DNA from: Rothia similimucilaginosa
Lineage (GTDB): Bacteria; Actinomycetota; Actinomycetes; Actinomycetales; Micrococcaceae
DNA: 64,000 nucleotides
Reading direction: 5' to 3'
Assembly: GCF_029850875.1 (NCBI RefSeq)
Contig: NZ_JAOVAM010000008.1
Coordinates: 1 to 64,000, forward strand
Part shown: positions 1-9,210 of the stretch, piece by piece
How the letters are laid out: each line of letters opens with the position of its first letter
Position numbering within the stretch: the first letter of the stretch is position 1
Notes under the pieces: model-generated
What the model was told of the DNA's origin: nothing
What the model saw: only the letters and a program-made list of their open reading frames with translations
Databases searched by the model: none
Made by a program: the position numbers and the translations under genes

Positions 1-20
1 AATTCCCCGGCCGCAAAAAA

Positions 21-40
21 GGGGGGGGGGGGCCCCCCCC
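21..40 (-). terminator. G12/C8 homopolymer tract, possible terminator of the MFS gene
   Basis: The plus strand reads six A, twelve G, then eight C. On the minus strand, downstream of the MFS stop codon, this is G8-C12-T6: a pure GC stem followed by a U-run, the layout of an intrinsic terminator. Homopolymers of this length are unusual and prone to sequencing or assembly error, so the exact lengths are uncertain. Confidence 0.35.
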
Positions 41-108
41 TATTTCTTAGAACTTCAGGAGGCGGCCCCCACCGCTTTGCTGTAGAGACGCGTTAGCTCC
101 GCGAAGTT

Positions 109-1509
109 TTACTTCGTGGTGCTGACAGCGTTCATGTCCACATCACGGGTTTCGTGAGTGAGCAGGATGAAGACAACGCTCAGGATCGAAGCGAACGCCA
201 GGTAACCGCCTACGGCAGCCACACCGTAGGAGGTGTTCAGCCACACTGCCACGAACGGGGTCAGCGCCGCACCGAGGATGGACGCCACGTTGTAGGCGAT
301 ACCGCTGGCGGTGTATCGCACGTTGGTGGGGTACAACTCCGGCAGGTATGCGGACATGGAACCAAAGGACAGACCCATCAGGCACATACCGATGAAGATG
401 AAGAAGGTGACCACTGCGACGTTCGCATTCTGGCCGGTGCCGACAACGGAGGGGGAGATGAACAGGCCGAAGCACAGACCGAAGACTGCCATCGCGATGG
501 TGGTCCACAGCTGCTGGGTGCGGCGGCCGTACTTATCGGCCAGCCAACCCGAGATCGGGATGAAGATTGCGAAGCCGATGATGGAAATCAGCTGAATCAC
601 AAGGAACTCTCGGTAGGGGATAGCCAGACCGCCCTTTTCAACCTTGCCGATACCGTAGGAAAGAACCCACGCTGTCATCAGGTAGAACAGCACGTAGCAT
701 GCAACCATGATGAAGGTACCCTGAATCATGGGCCACCAAGCGACCTTGAACGCCTCAACGAGGGGGGTCTTAACCTTCTCGTTGTTAGCGGCAGCCTTGG
801 CGAAGACGGGGGTCTCCTCCAGCTTAAAACGCACGTACAGGCCGACAGCGACCATCACGATGGACATCAGGAACGGAATACGCCAACCCCAGACGAGGAA
901 GGGATGATCAAGGGTCTTACCGTCGGTCGCGGAGTTGAAGGAAATCCAGCTGGTCAGCAGCAGCATGAAGCCGTTTGCAAGCACAAAGCCGATGGGTGCG
1001 CCCAGCTGAGGCCACATAGCGGCGCGGGCACGCTTGCCTTCCTCAGCATATTCGCTGGCGAGTAGTGCTGCACCGGACCATTCACCACCCAGGCCCAGGC
1101 CCTGGCAGAAACGCATAATGGTTAGCATAGTCGGTGCCCACAGACCAATCTGGTGGTAGGTGGGCAGCAGACCGATGATGAAGGTTGCCAGACCCATAGT
1201 GAGCAGCGCACCGACGAGGGTTGCCTTACGGCCAATCTTGTCGCCGAAGTGGCCGAAGATTATTGAACCGAGAGGGCGCGCGATGAAGGCAACGCCGAAA
1301 GTAGCGAAGGACGCCAGAAGTTCAGTGGTTGCGTCCTTCGAGGGGAAGAACAGCACAGGGAACACAGCCACGGCTGCGGTGGCGTAAATGTAGAAATCGT
1401 AGAACTCGATGGTGGTACCAACGAGCGAGGCAAGAATAACTCGACTACGAGGAGTCGTATTCTTCACCGATGCAGCAGACGCTTTCGTGTCAGGTGCAGA
1501 GGCGCTCAT
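109..1509 (-). CDS. MFS transporter, metabolite:H+ symporter (MHS) family
   Basis: A 466-residue polytopic membrane protein, about the usual length of MHS-family (ProP/ShiA-like) proton symporters. The N-terminus is short and hydrophilic. The first membrane segment starts at TTIEFYDFYIYATAA, a typical MHS opening, and GHFGDKIGRKATL matches the MFS loop 2-3 motif (GxxxDxxGRK). A long central loop near RFKLEETPVF separates the two six-helix halves. I start it at ATG 1509 (MSASAPDTK) because GGGAG lies 8 nt upstream; the open frame continues to 1722 without a better ribosome site. The substrate cannot be read from sequence; organic acids, betaines or shikimate-like compounds are known for the family. 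It lies downstream of accA3 on the same strand, separated by a hairpin, so it probably has its own promoter. Confidence 0.88.
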   Translation of the reverse strand: MSASAPDTKASAASVKNTTPRSRVILASLVGTTIEFYDFYIYATAAVAVFPVLFFPSKDATTELLASFATFGVAFIARPLGSIIFGHFGDKIGRKATLVGALLTMGLATFIIGLLPTYHQIGLWAPTMLTIMRFCQGLGLGGEWSGAALLASEYAEEGKRARAAMWPQLGAPIGFVLANGFMLLLTSWISFNSATDGKTLDHPFLVWGWRIPFLMSIVMVAVGLYVRFKLEETPVFAKAAANNEKVKTPLVEAFKVAWWPMIQGTFIMVACYVLFYLMTAWVLSYGIGKVEKGGLAIPYREFLVIQLISIIGFAIFIPISGWLADKYGRRTQQLWTTIAMAVFGLCFGLFISPSVVGTGQNANVAVVTFFIFIGMCLMGLSFGSMSAYLPELYPTNVRYTASGIAYNVASILGAALTPFVAVWLNTSYGVAAVGGYLAFASILSVVFILLTHETRDVDMNAVSTTK

Positions 1510-1536
1510 GAGGAAAACTCCCAGATGGTGAATTTG

Positions 1537-1546
1537 TGTGTACACA
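1537..1546. promoter_or_regulatory. TGTGTACACA palindrome upstream of the MFS transporter
   Basis: A perfect 10-bp palindrome begins 28 nt upstream of the transporter start codon, where a GntR- or TetR-type repressor operator would sit. No cognate regulator gene is adjacent, so the operator role is inference. Confidence 0.3.
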
Positions 1547-1789
1547 AGGAGCCTGAGGTAGGTGTTCCATGACCGTTCAGCGCGGGATGCGGGTGTGCTG
1601 TAGACGCGTACCGGGGGCCGTAACTGCACCGGGTGGGGTGCGGTGGGCGCTGGATTCTGAAAGGCTCCTCTAAAGTGCAACATTATAACTCTGTTCAGAA
1701 AAAGCCCAACAAATGCAGTCACTATCTGGACGTAATCACAGGGGTTAGTCGCGTAAATCCCATAGAAACAGAAGAGAGCACATATGGAG

Positions 1790-1837
1790 AATCCCCCGAA
1801 AGGGTACGAGGTAATACCTCAAACCTTCCGGGGGATT
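1790..1837 (-). terminator. Hairpin downstream of accA3
   Basis: AATCCCCCGAAAGG (1790-1803) pairs with CCTTCCGGGGGATT (1824-1837), with one mismatch. A smaller inverted repeat, GAGGTAATACCTC, sits inside the loop. It lies 38 bp past the accA3 stop and has no clear U-run. Confidence 0.55.
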
Positions 1838-1875
1838 TGTATAGCCTGGAGCGCTCGCGAGGGTGCTGAAAGGTC

Positions 1876-3696
1876 TTACTTGATGGTCGCCAGCACCGTA
1901 CCGGAGGTGACGGTATCGCCAGCCTTAGCCGACAGACCCGAAACCTTACCCGCCTTGTGCGCGATAATGGGCTGCTCCATCTTCATGGCCTCCAACACCA
2001 GAATCAGGTCGCCTTCAGCGACGGTGTCACCGTCAGAAGCGGCAACCTTCACAATGGTGCCCTGCATGGGGCTGGTCAGCTCGTCACCGCCACCCTTCGC
2101 GGCGCCGCGCGCCGAACGGGACTTGCGGGTTTTGGACGCGGACTTAGCGGCAGGCTTCGCGTTACCGCTCAAATCGGGCAGAGATACCTCCATGCGCTTG
2201 CCGTTCACCTCAACGACCACGGTGGTGCGTTCATCCTCATCGGAGCCCACGCTACCGGGTGCACCAGAGTACATGGGGATGGTGTTGTTGAACTCGGTCT
2301 CAATCCAGCGGGTGTGCACCTTGAAATCGCCGCCCTCAGCCGGCGCGAAAGCGGGATCATTCAACACAACGCGGTGGAACGGAATGACGGTGGGCATACC
2401 CTCAATAGTCAGCTCAGCCAAGGCACGGCGGGCACGCTGCAGAGCCTGCTCGCGATCCGCTCCGGTGACAATGAGCTTAGCCAGCATGGAGTCGAAGTTA
2501 CCGCCGATAACGTCGCCAGCCACGAAGCCGGAATCCCAGCGAACACCGGGTCCGGTGGGTACGGTCATCTTCTCTATGGTACCGGGGGCAGGCATGAAGG
2601 AACGGCCCGCATCCTCACCGTTAATACGGAACTCGAAGGAGTGACCGCGCAGAACCGGGTCCTTATCCTCAATCTTCTCGCCGCGGGCAATGCGGAACTG
2701 CTCACGAACCAAATCCAGGCCGGAAATCTCTTCAGAGACGGGGTGCTCCACCTGCAGTCGAGTGTTCACCTCCAGGAAGGAGATGGTGCCGTCGGTACCG
2801 ACCAGGAACTCACAGGTGCCAGCACCCTGGTAGCCAGCCTCACGCAGAATTGCGCGGGATGCCTCGTAGAGGCGCTTGTTCTGCTCATCACTCAGGTAGG
2901 GGGCGGGTGCCTCCTCGACAAGCTTCTGGTTACGGCGCTGCAGGGAGCAGTCACGGGTGGATACCACCACAACGTTGCCGTGCGCATCCGCCAGGCACTG
3001 GGTCTCAACGTGGCGGGGCGAGTCCAGGAAGCGTTCAATGAAGCATTCGCCACGGCCGAATGCTGCGGTGGCTTCACGAACAGCGGATTCGTACATCTCG
3101 ACGATGCTTTCACGGTCACGGGCAACCTTAATGCCGCGGCCACCGCCACCGAATGCGGCCTTCACCGCGATGGGCAGACCGTGCTCATCTGCGAAAGCAA
3201 CAACCTCATCGGCGGACTTGACAGGGTCCTTAGTACCGGGCACCAGGGGAGCGCCCACCTTCTGCGCGATGTGGCGGGCAGCCACCTTATCACCCAGCTG
3301 GGTGATGGACTCGGGGGAGGGGCCAATCCAGGTCAGACCAGCGTCAATGCACTTCTGCGCGAACTGTGCGTTCTCAGAAAGGAAACCGTAGCCGGGGTGT
3401 ACAGCGTCAGCACCGGAGCGGCGAGCGATTTCAATGAGCTTGTCCATCACCAGGTAGGACTGTGCCGCGGTGGCTCCGCCGAGAGCGTAGGCTTCATCGG
3501 CAAGCTTTACATGCTGGGCGTCGCGGTCGGGGTCAGCGTAGACGGCGACGGTCTGCAGGCCCTCATCACGGGCCGCACGAATCACGCGGACAGCAATTTC
3601 GCCGCGGTTAGCAATCAGAATCTTGCTGACCGGGCCAGTATGGCGGCCGGGGACTGCAGTAAATTTCTTGGGGGTTTCTGCCTGGTGCTGAGTCAC
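1876..3696 (-). CDS. accA3: Acyl-CoA carboxylase alpha subunit: biotin carboxylase plus BCCP
   Basis: This 606-residue biotinylated subunit carboxylates biotin with ATP and bicarbonate and passes the carboxyl group to a beta subunit, making malonyl- or methylmalonyl-CoA. The biotin carboxylase core starts at [18 protein letters not shown] (about residue 25) and has the ATP-grasp glycine-rich loop [12 protein letters not shown] and [15 protein letters not shown] Lys/Ala-rich linker (about 500-525) leads to the biotinyl domain with LEAMKMEQP; the biotinylated Lys is about residue 572. The start is GTG at 3696, with GGAGAG 7 nt upstream. Maf is 140 bp upstream, as in the canonical actinobacterial order accD-accE-maf-accA3. 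Here accD and accE lie about 11 kb away, and BirA, which would attach the biotin, is at 18.3 kb. An alternative name is accC/bccA. Confidence 0.95.
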   Translation of the reverse strand: MTQHQAETPKKFTAVPGRHTGPVSKILIANRGEIAVRVIRAARDEGLQTVAVYADPDRDAQHVKLADEAYALGGATAAQSYLVMDKLIEIARRSGADAVHPGYGFLSENAQFAQKCIDAGLTWIGPSPESITQLGDKVAARHIAQKVGAPLVPGTKDPVKSADEVVAFADEHGLPIAVKAAFGGGGRGIKVARDRESIVEMYESAVREATAAFGRGECFIERFLDSPRHVETQCLADAHGNVVVVSTRDCSLQRRNQKLVEEAPAPYLSDEQNKRLYEASRAILREAGYQGAGTCEFLVGTDGTISFLEVNTRLQVEHPVSEEISGLDLVREQFRIARGEKIEDKDPVLRGHSFEFRINGEDAGRSFMPAPGTIEKMTVPTGPGVRWDSGFVAGDVIGGNFDSMLAKLIVTGADREQALQRARRALAELTIEGMPTVIPFHRVVLNDPAFAPAEGGDFKVHTRWIETEFNNTIPMYSGAPGSVGSDEDERTTVVVEVNGKRMEVSLPDLSGNAKPAAKSASKTRKSRSARGAAKGGGDELTSPMQGTIVKVAASDGDTVAEGDLILVLEAMKMEQPIIAHKAGKVSGLSAKAGDTVTSGTVLATIK

Positions 3697-3836
3697 TTAA
3701 AGCTCTCCTTTAATCTCCTGCTCCAAGGATACATTGGCAGGATTGGCGAATATAACGCGCATCATACTGTTCTATCTTATCGATTGGTGTTCAATAATGT
3801 GTATTTCAGGGCGCGCTTTGAGACAGATTTATATGA

Positions 3837-4562
3837 TTACGCTGGATCTAATTCCTCGTCTTGGGCTGCTATCCACAACTCGGTTACCGCAACTTCGCGG
3901 CGGCGCAGCATATCGCGTAGCGCGTGGATGGATAAGCCCACCACCGTGTGGAACTCACCCTCAATACCGCGAATAAATGCCGAACCGTAGCCGTCCAGGG
4001 TAAAGGAACCGGCTACCCAGAGCGGCTCACTGGTAGCAATGTACGCCTCAATTTCTTCGGGGCTGAGCGTATCGAAGTGGACGGTAGCACTGCGCAACTC
4101 AGAAACAGTGGGTAGGTCAGAAGTAGCGGGTAATTCGGCACCCAGCTCAATGCCACGCAAATCCACGAGTGCGTGACCGGTATGCAGCACACCGTAGTTG
4201 CCGCTCATTGCGCTGATGCGCTCACGTGCCGCCTGAGCAGTGTGAGGCTTACCGTAGGCAACCCCCTCAAACTCGAAGACCGAATCGCATCCCAGAACCA
4301 ATGCATTGCGTACACCCTCGGCGGCAAGTTCGGCGGCAACTGCCTGCGCCTTCAGTTGCGCCAGCAGGGAGGCTGTTTCAGCCGGGGTGAGTCCTGCCCG
4401 TCCCTGCGCTCGTGCCTGGTTGTTGGCGGCGGTGAGCGCGGCGTCCTCATCTACGGAGGAGACGCGCACCGTGAACACGATGCGCGAGTCTTCCAGGAGC
4501 TTGCGGCGCGCCGGAGAGGCGGAGGCAAGAATCAGTTGGGTTGATGAAGCACTGGTAGTCAT
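3837..4562 (-). CDS. maf: Maf family nucleotide pyrophosphatase
   Basis: A 241-residue Maf/HAM1-type protein. Maf proteins hydrolyse non-canonical or modified nucleoside triphosphates (dTTP/UTP or m7GTP subclasses) to monophosphates. It opens with the family signature LILASASPARRKLL, followed by DEDA and a central VLGCDSVFEFEG, where the catalytic Asp lies. YIATSEPLWVAGSFTLDGYGS corresponds to the usual EPxxxAGxxxxxGxG motif. At 241 residues it is slightly longer than the ~200 typical, mostly from insertions around 125-150. It precedes accA3 on the same strand; this linkage is standard in actinobacteria though the functional reason is unclear. The upstream neighbour should be accE but is a dicarboxylate symporter, reflecting the split locus. 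Confidence 0.92.
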   Translation of the reverse strand: MTTSASSTQLILASASPARRKLLEDSRIVFTVRVSSVDEDAALTAANNQARAQGRAGLTPAETASLLAQLKAQAVAAELAAEGVRNALVLGCDSVFEFEGVAYGKPHTAQAARERISAMSGNYGVLHTGHALVDLRGIELGAELPATSDLPTVSELRSATVHFDTLSPEEIEAYIATSEPLWVAGSFTLDGYGSAFIRGIEGEFHTVVGLSIHALRDMLRRREVAVTELWIAAQDEELDPA

Positions 4563-4945
4563 GGGTTCTATTTTAGAGTGTTGCCGGCGAGTTTTACTCT
4601 CGGGTGCAGATTGAGGGTCACTAGGTGGAACCCTCCGCCGGTGTATCAGCGCTGAATACGGGCCCTAGGAGTAATCTGAGGGCGTGATCTGCGGGAGGGG
4701 AGGGCCGGAGCGTCGAGCTCGGAGGGTATAAAAAAGAGCGTGTCCCATCCCCCTCAACCACGTAGGAGATGGAGCACGCCGCTCAAAATCATAACTCTTC
4801 TCAAGAATTAACGAAAAGAAGGGTCGATCGTGATGTTTTATGACGTTTGGCGAATGTATTTTGCCCATGCTGGGGGCATAGACGGTGGAGAAGCAGCACG
4901 GCGCTAAGCAGTACCGCCTAGCGCCGTGTGTGAGCCTCAGCCAGA
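4563..4945. other. Intergenic region between maf and the dicarboxylate symporter
   Basis: No convincing gene. A 67-codon minus-strand ORF at 4665-4868 lacks family resemblance or a good ribosome site. This is one junction where accessory DNA meets the acc locus. It contains the hairpin at 4897-4928 and otherwise unremarkable sequence. Confidence 0.5.
4897..4928 (-). terminator. Hairpin downstream of the dicarboxylate symporter
   Basis: CACGGCGCTA (4897-4906) and TAGCGCCGTG (4919-4928) are perfect 10-bp arms with a 12-nt loop, 17 bp past the symporter stop codon. Confidence 0.6.
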
Positions 4946-6355
4946 TTAGCGGCGTGCCGTCTCCTCCACCTCGTGAAGTCGCTGCGCCTCGCCGGCGATG
5001 CGCTCATTGTAGAATTCCTGAGTCACAAAGCCACCCTCCAAACGGGGAGCGTTGTAGAGATCCTCATCCAGGATGCCCTCGCGGCGAGCCACAATTGCGG
5101 GAACCAGAGCCTGACCGGCAACGTTCAGAGCGGTACGGCCCATATCAACAATCGGGTCAATCGCCAGGAGCAGACCCACACCGTCCAGCGGCAGACCCAG
5201 AGTGGAAAGGGTCAGGGTCAGCATCACGATAGCGCCGGTCGTACCGGCAGTCGCAGCCGAACCGAGAACGGATACCATTACAATCAGCAGATACTGGGTG
5301 AAGTCCAGTTGAATACCGTAGAACTGAGCCACGAAGACCGCGGCAAGAGCGGGGTAAACCGAGGCACAACCGTCCATCTTGGTGGTCGCACCCAGCGGAA
5401 CGGCGAAGGATGCGTAGGCGCGGGGAACACCCAGGTTGCGTTCGGCAACGGTCTGAGTCATCGGCATCGAACCCATCGAAGAGCGGGACACGAAGCCCAG
5501 CTGGAGCGCCGGCCACACGCCAGAGAAGTACTGGCGGACCGACAGGCCGTTCGCGCGAACAATAATCGGGTAGACCACGAGAAAGACCAGTAGCAGGCCA
5601 ATGTAGAGGGCGATGACGAACGCGACCAGCGAACCCATTGACGCCCAACCGTACGCGAACACTGCCTTAGCAATCAGACCCACGGTACCCAGCGGTGCCA
5701 GGCGAATAATCCACCATAGAATCTTCTGAATAATCTCCAGAGCGCTCTTGACCACGTCAATGAACGGCTTGGCTGCCTCACCGACCTTGAGCGCGGCAAT
5801 GCCGACCACGCCGGAAATGACCAGGATCTGCAGCACGTTGAAGGATGCCGAGGCGGTGATGCCGGAATCACCGGACTTAGCGCTGACACCCAGACCCAAG
5901 AAATTCACCGGAATCAGACCGGTCAGGAACGCGGTCCATGACCCGGTCGAGCCGGTGTACGCCTTGCCCTGCACCTGCGCGCCCACGCCCGGCTGAACAA
6001 GCAGGCCCATCGCAATACCAATGAGCACTGCGAAGAACGCGGTAATCGCAAACCAGATGAGCGTGTTAACCGCCAGACGCGCCGCGTTAGTCACCTGTGA
6101 CAGGTTAGAGATGGAGGCGACCACGGCGGTGAAAATCAGCGGAACAACAGCCGCCTTCAGCAGGGTGATGTAGGAGGAACCAATGGTATCTAAGGTCACC
6201 ATGAGCCAGTTAGGGTTGCTCTTCGCGTCCCCGCCCAATGCGAGAGCGAGCGCGCCAAGAACAATACCCAGAAGGAGGGAGGCAATGATTTGGTTGCCGA
6301 AAGAAGTAGCCCACTTGGGTAGACGTGAACGAGATGCTGCATGCGGTGTAGACAT
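4946..6355 (-). CDS. Dicarboxylate/amino acid:cation symporter (DAACS, GltP/DctA type)
   Basis: A 469-residue secondary transporter of the glutamate/dicarboxylate family, coupling Na+ or H+ entry to uptake of C4-dicarboxylates or acidic amino acids. The N-terminus (ATSFGNQIIASLLLGIVLG) begins the first helix. SRSSMGSMPMTQ corresponds to the serine-rich re-entrant loop, and GATTKMDGCASVYPALAAVF and GTTGAIVMLTLTLSTLGLPLDGVGLLLAIDPIVDMGRTALNVAG (abridged: IDPIVDMGRTALNV) to the substrate-binding helices. I start at ATG 6355 (MSTPHAASR); the 83 codons upstream look non-coding. It heads the ~11 kb accessory stretch inside the split acc locus and has its own terminator, so it is probably monocistronic. 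Confidence 0.9.
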   Translation of the reverse strand: MSTPHAASRSRLPKWATSFGNQIIASLLLGIVLGALALALGGDAKSNPNWLMVTLDTIGSSYITLLKAAVVPLIFTAVVASISNLSQVTNAARLAVNTLIWFAITAFFAVLIGIAMGLLVQPGVGAQVQGKAYTGSTGSWTAFLTGLIPVNFLGLGVSAKSGDSGITASASFNVLQILVISGVVGIAALKVGEAAKPFIDVVKSALEIIQKILWWIIRLAPLGTVGLIAKAVFAYGWASMGSLVAFVIALYIGLLLVFLVVYPIIVRANGLSVRQYFSGVWPALQLGFVSRSSMGSMPMTQTVAERNLGVPRAYASFAVPLGATTKMDGCASVYPALAAVFVAQFYGIQLDFTQYLLIVMVSVLGSAATAGTTGAIVMLTLTLSTLGLPLDGVGLLLAIDPIVDMGRTALNVAGQALVPAIVARREGILDEDLYNAPRLEGGFVTQEFYNERIAGEAQRLHEVEETARR

Positions 6356-6774
6356 GTGGCATACTCTAAACCTTTTGCGTACTCCGGCGCGAGTTTGTGT
6401 GAAGAAGTATTGCAATCCGGTGCAGTATAGGGTATGTGTGACGAATCGTGACCTTCCGGCGGCACCTTTCGGCAGTGCATCCAACAGCACATCTACCAGT
6501 GTGTCCACCAGTGCTGCCTGCTGCGCCAGTAGGCAGTTAGATCGGCTGATAGTTAACCGGCAGTCACCGCAAAAGCAAAAAGAAAGGAAACAACTGCGCA
6601 ACATGCTGGGAAGCTTGCTGAGATTTTGCCGTCAGCTAATAATCCGAAAGCTAGAGCTTGATATGCTGGAGCCACACCGGTAGTCCGGCGAAAGTCGCCG
6701 GATGATGCTGTATTCACTCAGTTTTATATACGCGCTGAGTAATACGCCACGCACCACCGTTCAAGGAGAGATGC
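6356..6774. other. Divergent intergenic region upstream of the symporter and the YgiB-like gene
   Basis: No gene supported. On the minus strand, TATACT (6424-6429) could be the -10 of the symporter. A perfect small hairpin TCCGGCGA/TCGCCGGA lies at 6684-6702. Promoters for both divergent genes are expected here. Confidence 0.4.
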
Positions 6775-7644
6775 ATGAGTTCTGCTCCCCAATACCCCGG
6801 CGGAACCACCACCCCTAACGTTCCGAAGAAGCCCGGCAACCGCATGGAAGCAGTTGCCAACTTTGCTACCCGTGCCGCACAGACCTCTGCCCAGCAGGCC
6901 CTGAACCTGGGTGCAACCCGCCCCGGCATCGCCAAAATGATTGCCGTAGCTGGCGCTGGCGTGCTACTGATTGGCGGTGGCATCTTCGCCTACAACTCCA
7001 TGCACCAGGAAGAGAACGCATTCCTGTCGCAGGGTGAAGAGTACGCCCGCGTCTGCCAGGACGCGAAGACCGCCCTGCGCGTGGAAGATAGCGAATGTGA
7101 GAAGGCAGGCGTTCAGGAGCCGACCGAATCGCCTTCAGGCTCTTCTACGGAGTCCTCAAGCTCTTCCGGTTCTTTTGGTTCCTCTAGTTCCTCAGGTTCG
7201 ACCACCACCCACAGTAATTCGAATGCGTTCCTCTGGTACTACCTGGGTCGCCAGAGTGCTGCGAACTCCACCGGTACCCCCATGGTTCCCGGTGTGGGTA
7301 CCAGGCTCTCCGGAGGTAGTACTACCCGACCCAGCAACGGCACCGTCTACAGTGGCGTTTCCTCTAAGGGCGGTAGCTTTGAAGACTCCTACCGCAGCGC
7401 GAAGAAGTCCTCCACCATCTCCTCGGGCAAGGTGACCGGCACCAACAACTCCGGTAAGACCTCCTCGGTGCGTAATAAGACCACCGGCTCGGTCTCCAGC
7501 GGTAAGCAGGGCACCAGCAATAGCGGTAGCACCGGCTCCTACAGCAAGTCGAACACCTCCAAGTCGGGTTCGTCCTCGAAGTCCGGCAGTAAGGGCGGTT
7601 TTGGCGGCGGCTCCAAGTCGGGTGGCGGTACCTCTGGTGGCTAA
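6775..7644 (+). CDS. DUF1190 (YgiB-like) membrane-anchored Ser/Gly-rich protein
   Basis: A 289-residue protein with one membrane helix (about 52-75, MIAVAGAGVLLIGGGIFAY) followed by a short conserved-looking domain with two cysteines (YARVCQDAK and DSECEKAG). Then come Ser-rich stretches, a hydrophobic NAFLWYYLGRQ patch and a Ser/Lys/Gly tail ending GGFGGGSKSGGGTSGG. This matches the plan of enterobacterial YgiB (DUF1190): anchor, two-Cys segment, aromatic patch, then a low-complexity tail with GGFG near the end. The YgiC-type ATP-grasp gene directly downstream strengthens the call, since ygiB and ygiC are neighbours in E. coli. The molecular role is unknown. ATG is preceded by AAGGAGAG. The assignment rests on architecture and synteny rather than strong sequence identity. 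Confidence 0.68.
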   Translation: MSSAPQYPGGTTTPNVPKKPGNRMEAVANFATRAAQTSAQQALNLGATRPGIAKMIAVAGAGVLLIGGGIFAYNSMHQEENAFLSQGEEYARVCQDAKTALRVEDSECEKAGVQEPTESPSGSSTESSSSSGSFGSSSSSGSTTTHSNSNAFLWYYLGRQSAANSTGTPMVPGVGTRLSGGSTTRPSNGTVYSGVSSKGGSFEDSYRSAKKSSTISSGKVTGTNNSGKTSSVRNKTTGSVSSGKQGTSNSGSTGSYSKSNTSKSGSSSKSGSKGGFGGGSKSGGGTSGG

Positions 7645-7663
7645 GCCATAAACCATCACACTG

Positions 7664-7700
7664 AATGCGGGCAGGGACTGAACGGTTCCGCCCGCATTTT
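7664..7700 (+). terminator. Hairpin with T-run between the ygiB-like and ygiC-like genes
   Basis: AATGCGGGC (7664-7672) pairs perfectly with GCCCGCATT (7690-7698), followed by T-rich sequence. It looks like an intrinsic terminator or attenuator, which would reduce expression of the second gene relative to the first. Confidence 0.6.
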
Positions 7701-7744
7701 CCTCACTATTTTCCAATCACTATTTCGAAGGAGCCTAGCCCCTC

Positions 7745-9037
7745 ATGCGCCGTGAAGAATTTCCTGTCGGTCGACCCGACTGGGAGAACGTCATCATTGA
7801 GGAAGGCCTCACATACAGCGTGGACGGCCCCCACGACACCGACCACTATTGGAACGAATACGCCGCCTACATTTTCAGTCCGCAAGAAATGGACTTCCTG
7901 CGTGCCCAGGCGGAAGAAATGCACCGCATATGCCTGGAAACCGTCGAATACATTGCCTCCGGCGCGTTCGGTACCCTCGGTCTGCCGCAGGCGGCATTCA
8001 ACCTCGCCGTAGAATCCTGGAACCGCCGCGACGCCGACTTCTACGGCCGCTTCGACTTCAGCTACTCCGGTGTGCCCGGAGACCCTATGAAACTGCTCGA
8101 ATACAACGCAGACACCCCCACCGGCATCGTGGAGGCGGCAGTCAGCCAGAAAACCTGGGCGAAAGATCAGCGCCTCGACACCCGCGGCTACGCCCACTGG
8201 GGCGAAATCGGCGAAGCCTTCACCAACCGTTGGCGCCATATCTTCGCAGCCGAAATTGCCGCCGGCGTGCAGCCTGTATTGCACCTGGCGCATGTGACCG
8301 CTGAGATTGATGAGAATAACGAGGACTACAACAACCTCTGGCTCATCGCCTACGCGGCACAGCAGGCGGGCATCAAAACCCACATGATTCCCATCGACGA
8401 AATCATCTTCAACGATGAAACCAAGAGCTGGGAAGATGCCTACGGATGCGCCATCACCAACCTCTTCAAGCTTTACCCCTGGGAAGACCTGGTCACCGAC
8501 AGCGATGCAGGCTACGACAAGCTCCTCTTCGCCTACCATGGCGCTGTGCAGCGCTGGATTGAGCCAGCGTGGAAGATGTTCCTCTCCAATAAGCTGCTGC
8601 TCGCTGCGCTCTGGGACAAGTACCCGGGCCACCCGAACCTCGTACCCACCTACGCGGGCCACCGCGGCGGCATGCGTAACTGGGTTCGCAAGCCCATCTT
8701 CGGGCGTGAAGGTGACGGCGTAGAAATCTACGCCCCCGACTACGACGTCTTCATCAAGCCTGAAGACGACGATTTCTTCGCCAGCGCTCCCGAAAGCGAA
8801 TTCATCTACCAGGAGTACATTCCGGCACCGCACTACGAAGGGATTATCAATCCGGTCAGCCACCCCATCCTCGGCGTGTGGGTGGTCGACGGACGCACCG
8901 TAGGTGTGGGCATCCGTGAATCAAACGGCGCGCTCACCGACTACTGGTGCCGCTTTGCCCCGCACCTGGTGGATCTGAACGACTCTACCGGCATGGGATT
9001 CGACACCACCGACCCCCGCACCGCAAACTTCGGATAG
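7745..9037 (+). CDS. Glutathionylspermidine synthase-like ATP-grasp protein (YgiC/YjfC family)
   Basis: A 430-residue protein of the GSP_synth family, which uses an ATP-grasp fold to form an amide bond. Visible family features are FDFSYSGVPGDPMKLLEYNADTPTG (abridged: KLLEYNADTPTG, the substrate/metal region), an internal EDYNNLWLIAYAAQQAG segment, and a C-terminal ATP-binding part with KPIFGREGDGVEI and WVVDGRTVGVGIRES. As in YgiC and YjfC, the N-terminal amidase of true bifunctional Gsp synthetase is absent. Actinobacteria use mycothiol rather than glutathione, so the substrate is unlikely to be glutathione plus spermidine. It follows the YgiB-like gene after a 100-bp gap carrying a terminator-like hairpin; GAAGGAG lies 11 nt before the ATG. 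The pair probably acts together at the membrane, but this is inference. Confidence 0.85.
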   Translation: MRREEFPVGRPDWENVIIEEGLTYSVDGPHDTDHYWNEYAAYIFSPQEMDFLRAQAEEMHRICLETVEYIASGAFGTLGLPQAAFNLAVESWNRRDADFYGRFDFSYSGVPGDPMKLLEYNADTPTGIVEAAVSQKTWAKDQRLDTRGYAHWGEIGEAFTNRWRHIFAAEIAAGVQPVLHLAHVTAEIDENNEDYNNLWLIAYAAQQAGIKTHMIPIDEIIFNDETKSWEDAYGCAITNLFKLYPWEDLVTDSDAGYDKLLFAYHGAVQRWIEPAWKMFLSNKLLLAALWDKYPGHPNLVPTYAGHRGGMRNWVRKPIFGREGDGVEIYAPDYDVFIKPEDDDFFASAPESEFIYQEYIPAPHYEGIINPVSHPILGVWVVDGRTVGVGIRESNGALTDYWCRFAPHLVDLNDSTGMGFDTTDPRTANFG

Positions 9038-9078
9038 CCCCCAGAAGATATAATCCTCAGAAGACACGAAAATACAGC

Positions 9079-9118
9079 GAAGTCCCCGCATCAGCCGCAA
9101 AGCTGGAGCGGGGACTTC
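9079..9118. terminator. Bidirectional terminator between convergent genes
   Basis: GAAGTCCCCGC (9079-9089) and GCGGGGACTTC (9108-9118) form a perfect 11-bp stem between the ygiC-like gene (plus) and the DUF885 gene (minus). Confidence 0.7.
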
Positions 9119-9210
9119 ATCTATAGAGTTCCTCATCGAAGACTCTAGCTCAGAGATTCCAGATCAGAGGCTCCAGAGATCCACTCGCCGAGGAACGAGC
9201 AGACGAGGGG

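Noticed and set aside
3868-3880. DnaA-box-like CTATCCACA inside maf
   Set aside because: A single, non-consensus 9-mer within a coding sequence; expected by chance.
1957-3990. 677-codon plus-strand ORF opposite accA3 and maf
   Set aside because: It mirrors the codon structure of the genuine minus-strand genes, has no recognisable domain and no ribosome site; it is an antisense shadow.
4665-4868. 67-codon minus-strand ORF between maf and the symporter
   Set aside because: No ribosome site, no domain and low-quality composition; treated as non-coding.
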